Shown: piece by piece, positions 1-9,475 of the stretch
How the letters are laid out: each line of letters opens with the position of its first letter
How positions within the stretch are numbered: the first letter of the stretch is position 1
Assembly (NCBI GenBank): GCA_964019425.1
Contig: OZ025796.1
Coordinates: forward strand, 682,001 to 746,000
DNA: 64,000 bases
From: Flectonema sp. DT1601
Taxonomy: Eukaryota; Euglenozoa; Diplonemea; Diplonemida; Diplonemidae
Direction: 5' to 3'
Position numbers and translations under genes: made by a program
Notes under the pieces: generated by a model
Told to the model about the DNA's origin: nothing
What the model saw: only the letters and a program-made list of their open reading frames with translations
The model's database searches: none

Positions 1-1532
1 TGATTGTATCTCGAAGGCGCATCAGCGGGATTTTCAGCAGATGGTACGTACTTTACATGAAGGACAGAACTCGACTTCTCAAGTCCCGCCAACATCATCT
101 CTAGCATCGGAGACGCCTGTTCCACTAGAGTGTATCCACGTTTAACCGCAGCAATCACAGCAACGTTGTCAACCGCGGCATGTATGTCGAGGAGTTGATG
201 ATTCAATTCAATGACCTTGAGAACTCCATAGCACAGAGCATACATTTCCTTCACGTAAATATCGTATCCCTGAGGATTCACGAAGGAACCCCAAAATTCC
301 TCAAAAGAAGCCAACAAGACAACTCCCCAACCAGAACCACTAGCATCAGTGGCGATTCTTATCACCTTGCGTTCTGGATCGATCACCCATGTTGCCCATT
401 CGTTTTTGAAGAGCGCAGAGAACTGCACTTCAATGTACTTCGCGATTGGTTCAACAGATGTCAATTCAGTCCACGGACGTCCCAGGGCTGCAGTACGTGA
501 CATCCAAGTAAGAATGGGGCGCAGAAATCTCATCAGACCGCCAAGAGCATAGAAACGCCACACCAAAATCCCACAAATCTTCCATGCGACACGAATCGGA
601 ATAGGCTTTTCCAACAATGAAGTAATTGCAATCAGCTTCTGAGTCCACTCGGAACGACAACGTATACGTTTACGTTCGAGGTCCCATTCAATCCCAAACG
701 CAGTCAGTTTCGTACCCACAGGATCAACATCCCCAAGTACAACTCGATATCTCTGGCAGAGTAATCTAAATTTAAGTCCAACTTCTTCAAGCTGACCCTT
801 TTCATCAGACACAAAGACAACATTATCCATCCAAACCAGAAACCGAACAGACAGACCCGAAGTTGCAACTTCTGCGAGTTTCTCAGCAAACCTCTGACCC
901 GCCTGCGGGGTGCACTTGAATCCCATAGGTGCTCGTTTCATACGTAACAGACGATTACCAACTCGAAATCCAAAGATGTTTCTTATCTCCGTAGGAAGTA
1001 GAAATTGAAAGTAAAACGATTTAAAATCAAACTGTGAAATCCACTCAGAACTCATTATCGTGTTGCGAATAGTCTGATACGAAGGCAAAGCACACTTGGG
1101 AATGACGACACCGTCCAGTGCTTTATTGACCCCTTTTGGGTTCAAAATAAAACGAAGAGCTCCAGGTTGTTTCTTTTTGACACAGAAGGCACCACTCAGA
1201 ATACGGCTTTTACACGAATGTGGAATCGATTCAGCAATGTCAAGGTCAATTAAGCGTTGAACATGAGGCTCTAGTAGTTTGTTCGGAGGACCCATTGCAC
1301 CTTTTTTTAAGGATGTGATGTGCCCACCAACGTCTAAAATCCATTTAAAATTGTCTTTGCACTCTGGATAGTCGTGCAGAAATGAATCTAAATCAATATG
1401 AGTCAGAGGTGACGAAGCGATCTCCCCTTCATAACAAGCCCTCCTTGCACGCGGAACGCCTGCTTCATCGAGCCATTCGGAAAAAGAGTCTGCATATCCA
1501 TAATCATCCATCGCACATTCGAGTGAAGACAT
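1..1532 (-). CDS. Reverse transcriptase-RNase H (YR retroelement), runs off left edge
   Basis: Translating the minus strand from the ATG at 1532 gives one open frame to the window edge. It contains RT blocks in order: MGPPNKLLEPHVQ, then a fingers block (GALRFILNPKGVNKAL), a palm block (FDFKSFYFQFLLP), an APMGFKCTPQAGQRF block, and an active-site strand near position 830. An RNase H-like region follows (IATDASGSGWGVVLLA near 345, then a KEMYALCYGV block). This is the RT/RH architecture of DIRS-type elements. The RT frame may be entered by overlap with the end of the recombinase ORF, an arrangement known in the family. The C-terminal end is outside the window. Confidence 0.75.
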   Translation of the reverse strand, partial: MSSLECAMDDYGYADSFSEWLDEAGVPRARRACYEGEIASSPLTHIDLDSFLHDYPECKDNFKWILDVGGHITSLKKGAMGPPNKLLEPHVQRLIDLDIAESIPHSCKSRILSGAFCVKKKQPGALRFILNPKGVNKALDGVVIPKCALPSYQTIRNTIMSSEWISQFDFKSFYFQFLLPTEIRNIFGFRVGNRLLRMKRAPMGFKCTPQAGQRFAEKLAEVATSGLSVRFLVWMDNVVFVSDEKGQLEEVGLKFRLLCQRYRVVLGDVDPVGTKLTAFGIEWDLERKRIRCRSEWTQKLIAITSLLEKPIPIRVAWKICGILVWRFYALGGLMRFLRPILTWMSRTAALGRPWTELTSVEPIAKYIEVQFSALFKNEWATWVIDPERKVIRIATDASGSGWGVVLLASFEEFWGSFVNPQGYDIYVKEMYALCYGVLKVIELNHQLLDIHAAVDNVAVIAAVKRGYTLVEQASPMLEMMLAGLEKSSSVLHVKYVPSAENPADAPSRYN

Positions 1533-1555
1533 CCCTCTAGGCCAGATATCCACGT

Positions 1556-2479
1556 TCAAATCTTCTGCAGCAGGTCTGTCGGCTGTAGGGAGTTCTTCGT
1601 GCCCTTCCAGGTCTCGTGAGGAATGTATTTGAGCGTTGACACGTCGGACTTGTGCCTGGCCAAGGTCTGAGCTGCGTCCTGTCCTATCTTTGTCGCGACA
1701 AAACCTAGTGCGGAATGTCTGACATAATGCGAGGTCGTCGCGATACGCCTCTTCAAAAACGCGTTGTAGTTGGATAGTGTCAAACCTGGAAAGATTTGGC
1801 TGTCGCCCTGCAGTGTAGTCAGCCAACGTCTCAGAATCTGGAAAAACGGACCGGTCGTATTGATCAATAGACCCTGTCCTTGGGCCCTGATGTCCGTCTT
1901 TCCCGCTACAAGAGTGATCAACGTCTGATTCCCTTTGATTGTACGAATGTGATGAACGCAGAGAAGTTCGAGATCCCGAAACCGACAAGCAAGCATCCAC
2001 TGACACGCTAATGCAACTTTTGGCCTCACCAGGGTAGTCGAGTTGTCGAAAACCACACTTCGAATCATGTCCGGAGTCGGTATCTTCGCAAGCATGGTCT
2101 GTCGTCTCTCCCACTCGCGTGACTCGCGAAGCAGAAATCGTCGGTACGCATCCTGCTCTGCAATTGCAGCCATCGCACGACAAACGAAGTATTGTCTCGC
2201 CGAATCGGTCGAGATGTCGCCGGCTTCCCTCTTCAGCTGAATCCAGAGAGTGAACGATTCCTCTTCCTCCAACTCCGGTTCGACCTTCAACACTTGGTTG
2301 TGGAACCTGGCCCACTGACCCATCACGGATTTGATGGACTCTACAGTCTTGGGGGCATAGCACGCCAGAGTAGCCGTCTTCACTCTTTCCCGTAGAATTT
2401 GAAGCTCCCCAACATCGGAGATGGTTGGTTGAGGTTTTTGCGGACGACCCCGAAGCTTCCCTACCACCGTGGGTAACAT
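1556..2479 (-). CDS. Tyrosine recombinase (YR retroelement)
   Basis: The 307-residue protein has the ordered signature of tyrosine recombinases: an Arg in the CRFRDLEL block (about residue 168), an HYVRH block (H-x-x-R) near residue 252, a later His in the LARHK block, and the nucleophile Tyr in STLKYI near residue 288. Such enzymes cut and join DNA through a 3'-phosphotyrosine link, and in DIRS-type elements they replace the integrase, inserting a circular cDNA. The ORF abuts the gag-like ORF and reaches into the start of the RT region. The start was taken at the first ATG after the gag stop. Confidence 0.8.
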   Translation of the reverse strand: MLPTVVGKLRGRPQKPQPTISDVGELQILRERVKTATLACYAPKTVESIKSVMGQWARFHNQVLKVEPELEEEESFTLWIQLKREAGDISTDSARQYFVCRAMAAIAEQDAYRRFLLRESREWERRQTMLAKIPTPDMIRSVVFDNSTTLVRPKVALACQWMLACRFRDLELLCVHHIRTIKGNQTLITLVAGKTDIRAQGQGLLINTTGPFFQILRRWLTTLQGDSQIFPGLTLSNYNAFLKRRIATTSHYVRHSALGFVATKIGQDAAQTLARHKSDVSTLKYIPHETWKGTKNSLQPTDLLQKI

Positions 2480-3319
2480 TCATTGCGAATGTCGGGACTT
2501 CCCTCCCTTGGACAACCGGAAAGCTTCAGTCTTCACTGATTTTGCCTTCGATCTCCGATCCGCGGAATCTGCTTCCAGCAGAGCACTCCGGAACTTCATC
2601 GCCGTGATCTCCGCATGTCCCACCGCGTTTAAAGACTCCTGAAACGCTATTACAGCCTCCTGCGAAAGTCCGTGTCGACTCAACCTCAACGCTTCCAGCC
2701 TCGTAACCATTACCTGTAATGAATCTCTAACGTCGCTGCTGCGGTACGCTACAGGCAGCAACGCCTGAATCGCTTCATTCAATACACGGCTCTCGTGTGT
2801 TGATTCCCTTGTGGGCGCGTCCCGCGCTCGTTCAAGGAACGGGCCATAACGGGTGTCCAGCTTCACGGACATTGCCTCCAAGGCCACCGCGTTGTCGATC
2901 GTTGTTCCCCACGTCGTCACGCGGCGAATATCGGTTTTGATCCTCTTGATTCCAGCCCAATCGGCCTCATCAATTGATCTTTTCTCGTTGTGTACTTCTT
3001 CTTCCTGACAAACAATCTTTGACGGGAGAAGACGATCGCCTTTGCTCATCAGCCAGGCACATATTGGACACACCCAATTTGATCGATGTACGAGGAATGG
3101 CGCTGCATTCCTCTCCGTGAGCGTCTCATTCAGACACTGCACAGAACAACGGTGCCCGCATCTCTTGCAATCGAGCTCATCAACATGAGACTCGTCGCAA
3201 TTCGGAAAGATGCAAGCATCCTCGAGTGGGTGACACTGCACTTCTGCAGGCCACTCACTCGCCGTGATTGTGCTCCACTCAACAGTGGAAGGTTCACAAT
3301 GATATCTCGTAGTAGTCAT
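2480..3319 (-). CDS. Gag-like protein with PHD/RING-like cysteine cluster (YR element)
   Basis: This 279-residue protein is the first ORF of the YR element and ends directly before the recombinase ORF. Residues about 30-90 carry a Cys/His-rich cluster (CIFPNC, CKRCGHRCSVQC, then WVCPIC), the last part with the Trp-x-Cys-Pro-x-Cys ending typical of PHD fingers. The rest is helical and charged with no recognised fold, and the C-terminal tail is basic and would suit nucleic-acid binding. By position it should be the structural (gag-like) protein. A zinc finger of this type in that slot is my reading and not a known family label. Confidence 0.6.
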   Translation of the reverse strand: MTTTRYHCEPSTVEWSTITASEWPAEVQCHPLEDACIFPNCDESHVDELDCKRCGHRCSVQCLNETLTERNAAPFLVHRSNWVCPICAWLMSKGDRLLPSKIVCQEEEVHNEKRSIDEADWAGIKRIKTDIRRVTTWGTTIDNAVALEAMSVKLDTRYGPFLERARDAPTRESTHESRVLNEAIQALLPVAYRSSDVRDSLQVMVTRLEALRLSRHGLSQEAVIAFQESLNAVGHAEITAMKFRSALLEADSADRRSKAKSVKTEAFRLSKGGKSRHSQ

Positions 3320-3443
3320 TTTGTGTATTTTTTGTTTGTGCGCAACCGGTAGAAAATCCTAATAAAGGAATAGGTAGTTACGCTGCCACAATTCTCTTTC
3401 TACCGAACAATGGGTTTGTAGGTACAAAAAAAAAAAAATTAAA

Positions 3444-5294
3444 ATGGCTGGAAAGAAAGCAATGCGTCCGCAAGATAGAAGGGCAGCGGAAAGGAGAGAA
3501 AGAGAAAGGAAAGAGGCGAAGAAGATGAGGGAACAGGCCAAAAATGAGATCCGAGAAGAAGAAGGAGACGAAGACGAAGACGTGGTGATGGGAGGATCAC
3601 CAGAAGTATCAGAGGAAGAAATGGAGATGGACTCTCCAGAAGTACCGGAAGGAATCGCAGTAGAGGTGACAGCAGTAGGACCTCCAGCAGTATTTCAAGC
3701 AAGCCCTCAAAACAAGGAGGCAACTCAAACTAAGACAAGCCCTCAAAACAAAGAGGCAACTCAAATAAGCCCTCAAAATATCGAGGCACAAGGAAGTGTT
3801 ATATTACTATCTAAGCAAAGCCCTCCGTCAAATGAGGCACCAAGCCCTCAAATCAAAGAGGCACAAAGATCGAAGACGGTGATTATGACTGGACCACCAC
3901 CGAAGCTTAACAAGGAGCATTTTAATTGCAAGATCCTCCAGCCAACTGATGACCTCAACAGCAAAACCAATGGAATTATACTCTCATTGGCTCAACAAGG
4001 AAGAAGCCTGGACGAAAAATACTTTGAAAAGGCCAGCAAAACGAAGCAACTGACGATGGTGTTCACACGACCACCTCCAAAACGTGCCCTACAACACGCA
4101 ACTGACTGCAGTCAGATACAAACGCCGGTCCAGTTTGATGGACAATTAAGAATAAGAAGCTGGTGGTTCGTTGCTTTGTCTGGCACGATCCACCGGCCAA
4201 CTCTAACAATAGCCAAGAAGATCAACCCACCGGTGACCCACGAATTAATTGCGTGGATAACAACTAAAGAGTTGACCAAGTCACAGGTCCAAAACCCGGC
4301 AGCTGTAACAGCAATTGTCAAAGCTGTTGTGGCACAACACGGAAGAGTCGATCAACGCTCCTACAGATACGTTGGCAAAGACTACGTAGAACTCACTGTT
4401 CTCCCAAACGACGTGGATGCAGCTGTTGCATTATTAAGAAACTCCGGAATAGGAAATGTTTATTTCCGGATCAAATCAGTGGCGGGACAGACACCCACTC
4501 AGTACACTACAGTGTGGCTGGACCGCAAGACAACGAACGAAGAGGCAGTTGGCATACTTAAAGCCCAACATGACCTCTGCCATGGACTCACCATCATTCA
4601 TGGCAAGATTGGATTGAGGGTGGTTTATCAAAAGGATGTTGATAAAGTTAGAAAGGGTGCTGGCAAATATGCATCCGCAGTGTTTGGCGAAGGGCTCCAC
4701 CGTCTCAGTGGAGCACCTTACAGCTGGGGCAACAGACTCCGGAACATCCTATTGGAGATAGGACTGAAGTCGAAGTTTATAAGGATGGATAGAGGTGACT
4801 TTATCATCGCACTGGACAAGAAACCAGAATCAAGGTTTGTACAGTGTGGTGATATTGTCATCCTCATTGAAAAGTTAGAAACAGAAGTGAAGGCGAAGGA
4901 AACAGCGAAACCCGTTGTAGTTAAGTACCGTGAGGCTAGAACATCGTACGCAGCCGCGGTCAAGAGGTCACTCCCAACAACGAAGTAACCAACGGCCGAA
5001 GTTCAGGTTGTAGAAAACAACGTGAACAGCCTGAGAGAGAAAACGAACGAGACAATCGAACGTCTTCAGAAAGAAGTGAAGGACATGCAAGTTCGACTTG
5101 ATGAAGGCATGGCACAGATAACCGGGATTGTAGAAACCCTGGTGCAAACTACGAAAAAGAACGAAGCAGCCAACAACAACATGGCGACAGCCATCACTTC
5201 GCTAATAGAAGCTGTCAAGAGGATTGAGAACAATCTTGGTATGAACAAGATTACTACAAGTGCGACCAACAGGAACAACACTGGCCAATCATGA
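3444..5294 (+). pseudogene. LINE-A1 ORF1 protein, interrupted by one nonsense codon
   Basis: ORF1 of LINE-A is a nucleic-acid-binding companion protein of the retrotransposon. In this copy a TAA at 4986-4988 replaces a Lys codon (AAA in A2), leaving 514 of 620 residues, and the remaining C-terminal part continues in the same frame to 5294. Residues about 1-40 are strongly basic/acidic, and residues about 85-135 hold imperfect repeats of SPQNKEA. A conserved central region runs from about residue 210 to 490. The lost C-terminal part is a coiled coil. No CCHC zinc knuckle is visible. The stop codon of the frame overlaps the ORF2 start as ATGA. Confidence 0.85.
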
Positions 5295-8200
5295 TTGTGA
5301 TTTGGTCAAATAACATTCGCTCAGTTCTGAAACCAGAAAATTACTTTCGATTGAACTGGGCACTGAAAGAAGAAAAGCCTGAAGTAGTACTACTGCAGGA
5401 AACGTGGTTATCAAAAGAAAAACACTTCGCTATTGAAGGATATTCAATCCACAGGAGAGACAGCACCATCAAGTCAGGTCATCGAGGACTCGTCACTCTG
5501 GTCAGAAATGATTTAAATAAGTTAATATTAAAACACCCCGACATCTCACATGACCAAACTGAGATATTAACAGTAGTACTTCAATCTAATCCGCCATTGA
5601 CAATTCACAATGTTTACCACCCGCCTGCAATCAAGGCAACAACATGGAAGTTTAAAACAGAGCCCGGCACATTGATTGCGGGTGACATTAATGGACACCA
5701 TTCAACTTGGTCAAATGGTAATACAAACACCACTGGTAACAGCTTCTACGATTGGTCACTAGAAGCAACAATTCGAGTACTAAATACACCTCAACATCAA
5801 ACAAGACCTCAAAGCTCAGCTTCTCCGGATGTAATTGCATTAGATATTTCTTTGGATGCACAAATCGAACTCATGAAGGGATGGGGCAGCGATCACCTGC
5901 CACTCAAACTGACAATCGAAGATATCAAAATAGATGAATATTCAAAAGAGAGTTCTGGGACGTGGAAATGGAAGTGGCATTGTGCCGATTGGAATTATTA
6001 TAAAATACTGTTGGAAAGGGCAGCGCCCAAATTAGAAAGAATTAAGAATGTACAGAAACTTGCTAATAGGATCAACAACGAGATTCTGAGAGCAGCGAGT
6101 AGGGCCATCCCAGGCTACAACAAGAAGTCAAGTAGTACCTTCGCTGTGAGGGATTCAGAATTGGAAGATTTAATGGCAGAGACTGACCCTGATAAGACAG
6201 ACTCAGAAGCAATTGAAAGAGGTATCAACATGATCAAACAGAAGATCATTGAGTGCGACATGACTGGAATGGACTACCGATGGGCCTTTAGAAAAGTTAA
6301 ACAACTGGAAGGTAGAATGATGGACCATTCAATTACTAAGATTGTCGACGGTGAGAAGGAATTAACTGACCCGCGGGAGATGGCAGATGTCTTCACCAAA
6401 ACATACGCAGACCAATTCAAATTCGAAGACGGTGAACCAACCTTACAAGGAATACCTGATGACAACTCGGTGGAATTTGGAATGCCTGAACTGGAACGAC
6501 AAATTTCAAAAACAAAGGAGAAGAAGGCACCTGGACCTGACCACATCTGGAACTCGATGTTAAAACAACTTCCAAAAGCTTTCCTCGAGCAACTACTAAG
6601 ACTATTCAACCTCTCATGGCAACGATCAGCAGTACCCAGGTGCTGGAAAAGTGGAATGGTAATACCCATACTGAAACCTGATAAAGACAAGAAACAAGTC
6701 TTATCGTACAGACCGATAGCACTAACCTCGACCGTCTCGAAACTCTTTGAAAGAATGGTAGTGGAACGGATGCACCACCTGTTGAAAGACAGAATGAATC
6801 CGAGGCAAGCAGCCTACAAACGAGGACGGGATTCCATTGAAAATCTCTGTATAGTTACAGACAAACTCAAAAGTGCCAAGGCAATGGGAGAAGAAGCGAT
6901 ATTAATCACCTTCGACCTACAAAAAGCCTTTGATGCAGTTCAACCGGTAACTCTTCTAAATAAGATGTCCAAAATAGGACTACCAACGAAATATCTACGG
7001 TGGGTTCAAAACTACTTGACTAGTAGGAAGATTTCAACAAGGGTGAATGGAGTGAAGGGAGCATTCCGGAACATTCGAGTAGGAGTACCACAAGGAAGCG
7101 TGCTGGGACCCCAGTTATTCTCTATCTTCATAAATGATTTGATAGATAAACTAGAGATGTACGAACCGACTGTCTTTGCAGATGATGTTGGAATAGTAAT
7201 AACCGCGGGCACTGTCAGCTGTTTAGAAAACAAGGTTAACAACGCAGTCAAAATATTTGAAAGGTGGGCACTTGACTCACACATCAAAATCAATAAGAAC
7301 CCTGGCAAGACGGAATACATTCACGTGAGGCCAAGTGGAACACATGACAAGTCCCCAGTAGTAGTATACTCTGAAGAACACACATTTAAATATGTGGTGG
7401 CCACGGCAGAACAAATGAGTAACCTTGTGAAGGATGATAACTCAACAACTGTAGTTTCAAAAGAAGAATTCGCCATCACTCACCTGTATGTCGTTCCAAA
7501 ACATAAGATCAAAGTCAAGCTACCGAACAAACCGGCAGTACTGAAAACAATGAAGATGAGTGCCCGCTTCCCACAACTGAAGAAAGTCCACAACAAGGCA
7601 GAAATAGATAAGATGCTGGAAAGAGTGGGACCCGGATTACACGGATTTGCCTATGCGGTTGGACGAAAAGTTCACAAGACGAATACCGTGCGGTATCTAG
7701 GCGTACATTATGACGAGAAGTTAACCTTTAAGTCGCAAATTCAAAAGATGATGACAGCTGCTTCCAAGGGTCTAGGCTTGTTGGTTAGACTCACCAGGAT
7801 AGGCTGCAGAAAGAGGACACTCATCAGTATACTGGTGACGGTGGTGTTAGCAAGGGTGCTTTATGGTGTTGAAAGCTTTGCTTGGATGCTACCAAAAGAG
7901 TGCTTCGAACAACTGGAATTACTGGTAAACAGGGCAGTGAGGCTGGTAACTGGATGTCTGCGGAGCACCAAACTACAGAGACTTTACAAAGAAGCCGACA
8001 CGCCAAGACTGAAGGAACACATCCAGTATAAGATGTGTAGAACTTATGAACGTTTCAAATTGAGTCCGTTCCTACCGACTCGCAAGCTGACGAGAACAGG
8101 GAGTTCAGAATTATTTCAAAAATCGAAATGGGGATGGAATGTCTGGATAGACTATGTCTCTGGTGTCCCTGGCCTTGACAACTACCGGAGCATTACCAAC

Positions 8201-9208
8201 CTGGAAGTGAACCCAGAACACTACACTGTCCCTCCATGGAAAAGTACTAATGCGATGAAATTCACATATTCACGCAACAAGGAAGAGGCTGAACAGCGAG
8301 AAACTGAATTACCAGCTCACGAGATGAAAGTCTACACTGACGGGTCGATAAGACACAAACCCAACACTTACATGACAGACTCGGCTGCCGCTGTGGTCAT
8401 GGTTAACGGAAGCAAGATGCGTCTACTTGGATATAAAATACCAGTAGCGGGTTCCTCTTATAGGACCGAGCAGATTGCAGTAAAAATGGCGTTGGAAAAT
8501 TTAGTTCAGGTGGCGGAGGATGAACATGAATCTCTAACAACAACGACGCACCTGTTGACTGATTCGATGTCAGTCATGCAGGCATTGGAACAAGGGCCAT
8601 ATAAACAAAGGTCCCCAATGAACAAAAAGATCTGGAAGTTGGCAATAAAACTGGAGAAGAAGGGAATCCAAGTCAACATGCAGTATGTACCGGCACACAG
8701 AAACGTGCGGTACAACGAAGTAGCGGACCAACTGGCGAAATTCGCTGCAGGCCTGAAGGAAGATCCACCTCACGAAGATGTTATTATTAAACAACTGCCC
8801 ACTCAACTTGACATGGGAACATTGATGACGTTTCACAAGCGGAGAAAACGGGAGAACTGGATCGGACCGGGAGAGGTAAGACACCCTCCGTACATCGAAG
8901 CTCTAACACGACCAGAGGAAGTACTGATGTCACGCTTTAGAGTGGGACATTGCAGATCTCTGATAATCAAAGGACTGAACGAGCTGTGCTTTTTCTGTAA
9001 ACTTGGAAAGGCGACAGCACATCATGTATTATTTATATGCGAACATTGGTGTATAGAAACCTTGAGGGAAAAATACATCAGTCACATGATGAATGACAAG
9101 GGAGAGGAAGCATGCCAACTGGAGGACTGCTACTTACCTGCGAATCAACAGCAGATGACTGGTTTTGTCACAACCTTAGACAGACTGGCACAACTATTAG
9201 GACGGTAG
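5291..9208 (+). CDS. LINE-A1 ORF2: endonuclease-reverse transcriptase-RNase H
   Basis: This 1305-residue polyprotein makes the nick and the cDNA for target-primed reverse transcription. Residues 1-215 are an apurinic-type endonuclease (SNNIRS, LLQETW, AGDINGHHSTW, GSDHLPL). RT spans about 370-700 (KKAPGPDHIWN, SYRPIALTSTVSKLFE, TFDLQKAFDAV, GVPQGSVLGPQLFS, and the catalytic VFADDVG). RNase H spans about 1010-1150 with its acidic residues in VYTDGS, YRTEQ, LTDSMS and the NEVADQLA block. A Cys/His motif (CFFCKLGKATAHHVLFIC) follows near the C-terminus. The start overlaps the ORF1 stop (ATGA), suggesting translation by termination-reinitiation. The frame is fully open. Confidence 0.93.
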   Translation: MIVIWSNNIRSVLKPENYFRLNWALKEEKPEVVLLQETWLSKEKHFAIEGYSIHRRDSTIKSGHRGLVTLVRNDLNKLILKHPDISHDQTEILTVVLQSNPPLTIHNVYHPPAIKATTWKFKTEPGTLIAGDINGHHSTWSNGNTNTTGNSFYDWSLEATIRVLNTPQHQTRPQSSASPDVIALDISLDAQIELMKGWGSDHLPLKLTIEDIKIDEYSKESSGTWKWKWHCADWNYYKILLERAAPKLERIKNVQKLANRINNEILRAASRAIPGYNKKSSSTFAVRDSELEDLMAETDPDKTDSEAIERGINMIKQKIIECDMTGMDYRWAFRKVKQLEGRMMDHSITKIVDGEKELTDPREMADVFTKTYADQFKFEDGEPTLQGIPDDNSVEFGMPELERQISKTKEKKAPGPDHIWNSMLKQLPKAFLEQLLRLFNLSWQRSAVPRCWKSGMVIPILKPDKDKKQVLSYRPIALTSTVSKLFERMVVERMHHLLKDRMNPRQAAYKRGRDSIENLCIVTDKLKSAKAMGEEAILITFDLQKAFDAVQPVTLLNKMSKIGLPTKYLRWVQNYLTSRKISTRVNGVKGAFRNIRVGVPQGSVLGPQLFSIFINDLIDKLEMYEPTVFADDVGIVITAGTVSCLENKVNNAVKIFERWALDSHIKINKNPGKTEYIHVRPSGTHDKSPVVVYSEEHTFKYVVATAEQMSNLVKDDNSTTVVSKEEFAITHLYVVPKHKIKVKLPNKPAVLKTMKMSARFPQLKKVHNKAEIDKMLERVGPGLHGFAYAVGRKVHKTNTVRYLGVHYDEKLTFKSQIQKMMTAASKGLGLLVRLTRIGCRKRTLISILVTVVLARVLYGVESFAWMLPKECFEQLELLVNRAVRLVTGCLRSTKLQRLYKEADTPRLKEHIQYKMCRTYERFKLSPFLPTRKLTRTGSSELFQKSKWGWNVWIDYVSGVPGLDNYRSITNLEVNPEHYTVPPWKSTNAMKFTYSRNKEEAEQRETELPAHEMKVYTDGSIRHKPNTYMTDSAAAVVMVNGSKMRLLGYKIPVAGSSYRTEQIAVKMALENLVQVAEDEHESLTTTTHLLTDSMSVMQALEQGPYKQRSPMNKKIWKLAIKLEKKGIQVNMQYVPAHRNVRYNEVADQLAKFAAGLKEDPPHEDVIIKQLPTQLDMGTLMTFHKRRKRENWIGPGEVRHPPYIEALTRPEEVLMSRFRVGHCRSLIIKGLNELCFFCKLGKATAHHVLFICEHWCIETLREKYISHMMNDKGEEACQLEDCYLPANQQQMTGFVTTLDRLAQLLGR

Positions 9209-9404
9209 TATTATTAAAACATCGACATTTCGAATATCAACATTGAAGGCATCATTGCCACACATCTGAAGTCGTCCAAGTGGACAATTTATTCTGTAGT
9301 ATTAGTTTTAAGTTATCAAAACAAAGAAAGGAGATACGAAGCCTACGGGATTCCCACCCAACCCCCAAAACAAAGAAAGTAAGAAAGAAAGAAAGAAAAA
9401 GAAC

Positions 9405-9458
9405 AACCGCGCCTAACAGCGCAATCAGCATCACAGACTCACGGGTCGTGGTGCACAC
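9405..9458 (+). promoter_or_regulatory. LINE-A 3' terminal hairpin block next to the poly(A) tail
   Basis: Just before the A tail lie two short hairpins: GCGC-CTAACA-GCGC and CACG-GGT-CGTG. The same block recurs in A2, A3 and A4. LINE-B has the first hairpin unchanged and a different but stronger second one at 35289-35310 (GCAGGT/ACCTGC). A 3' structure of this kind is what the RT of many LINEs uses to select its own RNA. That role here is inference. Confidence 0.45.
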
Positions 9459-9475
9459 AAAAAAAAAAAAAAAAA

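Larger units (their letters stand above)
1..3430 (-). mobile_element. YR retroelement (DIRS/VIPER-like), left part outside window
   Basis: On the minus strand, three adjacent coding blocks read gag-like (3319-2480), tyrosine recombinase (2479-1556) and reverse transcriptase-RNase H (about 1532 to the window edge). RT plus a tyrosine recombinase, without a DDE integrase, defines the DIRS/Ngaro/VIPER group. The gag-YR-RT order is the one I know from VIPER elements rather than Ngaro. The element looks whole over the part seen and is probably young. A 9-bp inverted repeat (3350-3358 and 3398-3406) lies just upstream of the gag start. The upstream boundary is set by LINE-A1, which starts at 3426. 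The terminal repeats on the other side are not in view. Confidence 0.8.
3426..9475 (+). mobile_element. LINE-A copy A1, full length, RNase H-bearing non-LTR retrotransposon
   Basis: A full-length LINE: an A-rich leader (A-run from 3426), ORF1 from 3444, ORF2 5291-9208, a 250-bp 3' UTR and a poly(A) tail at 9459-9475. ORF2 has endonuclease, RT and RNase H domains, placing it in the I/Ingi/R1-type assemblage. It is nearly identical to A2 (23594-29654), with ORF2 differing at scattered residues only, so both are young. Its ORF1 carries one nonsense codon. It sits directly upstream of the YR element of the opposite strand, and LINE-C1 begins at the base after its poly(A). Confidence 0.9.

Noticed and set aside
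3700-3860. CRISPR-like or satellite array from the AAGCCCTCAAA repeats
   Set aside because: The repeats are in-frame SPQNKEA-type codons within LINE-A ORF1, without regular spacers.
6274-6690. 138-codon minus-strand ORF repeated at 26453 and 49640
   Set aside because: Antisense of the RT domain of LINE-A; repeated only because the LINE is repeated.
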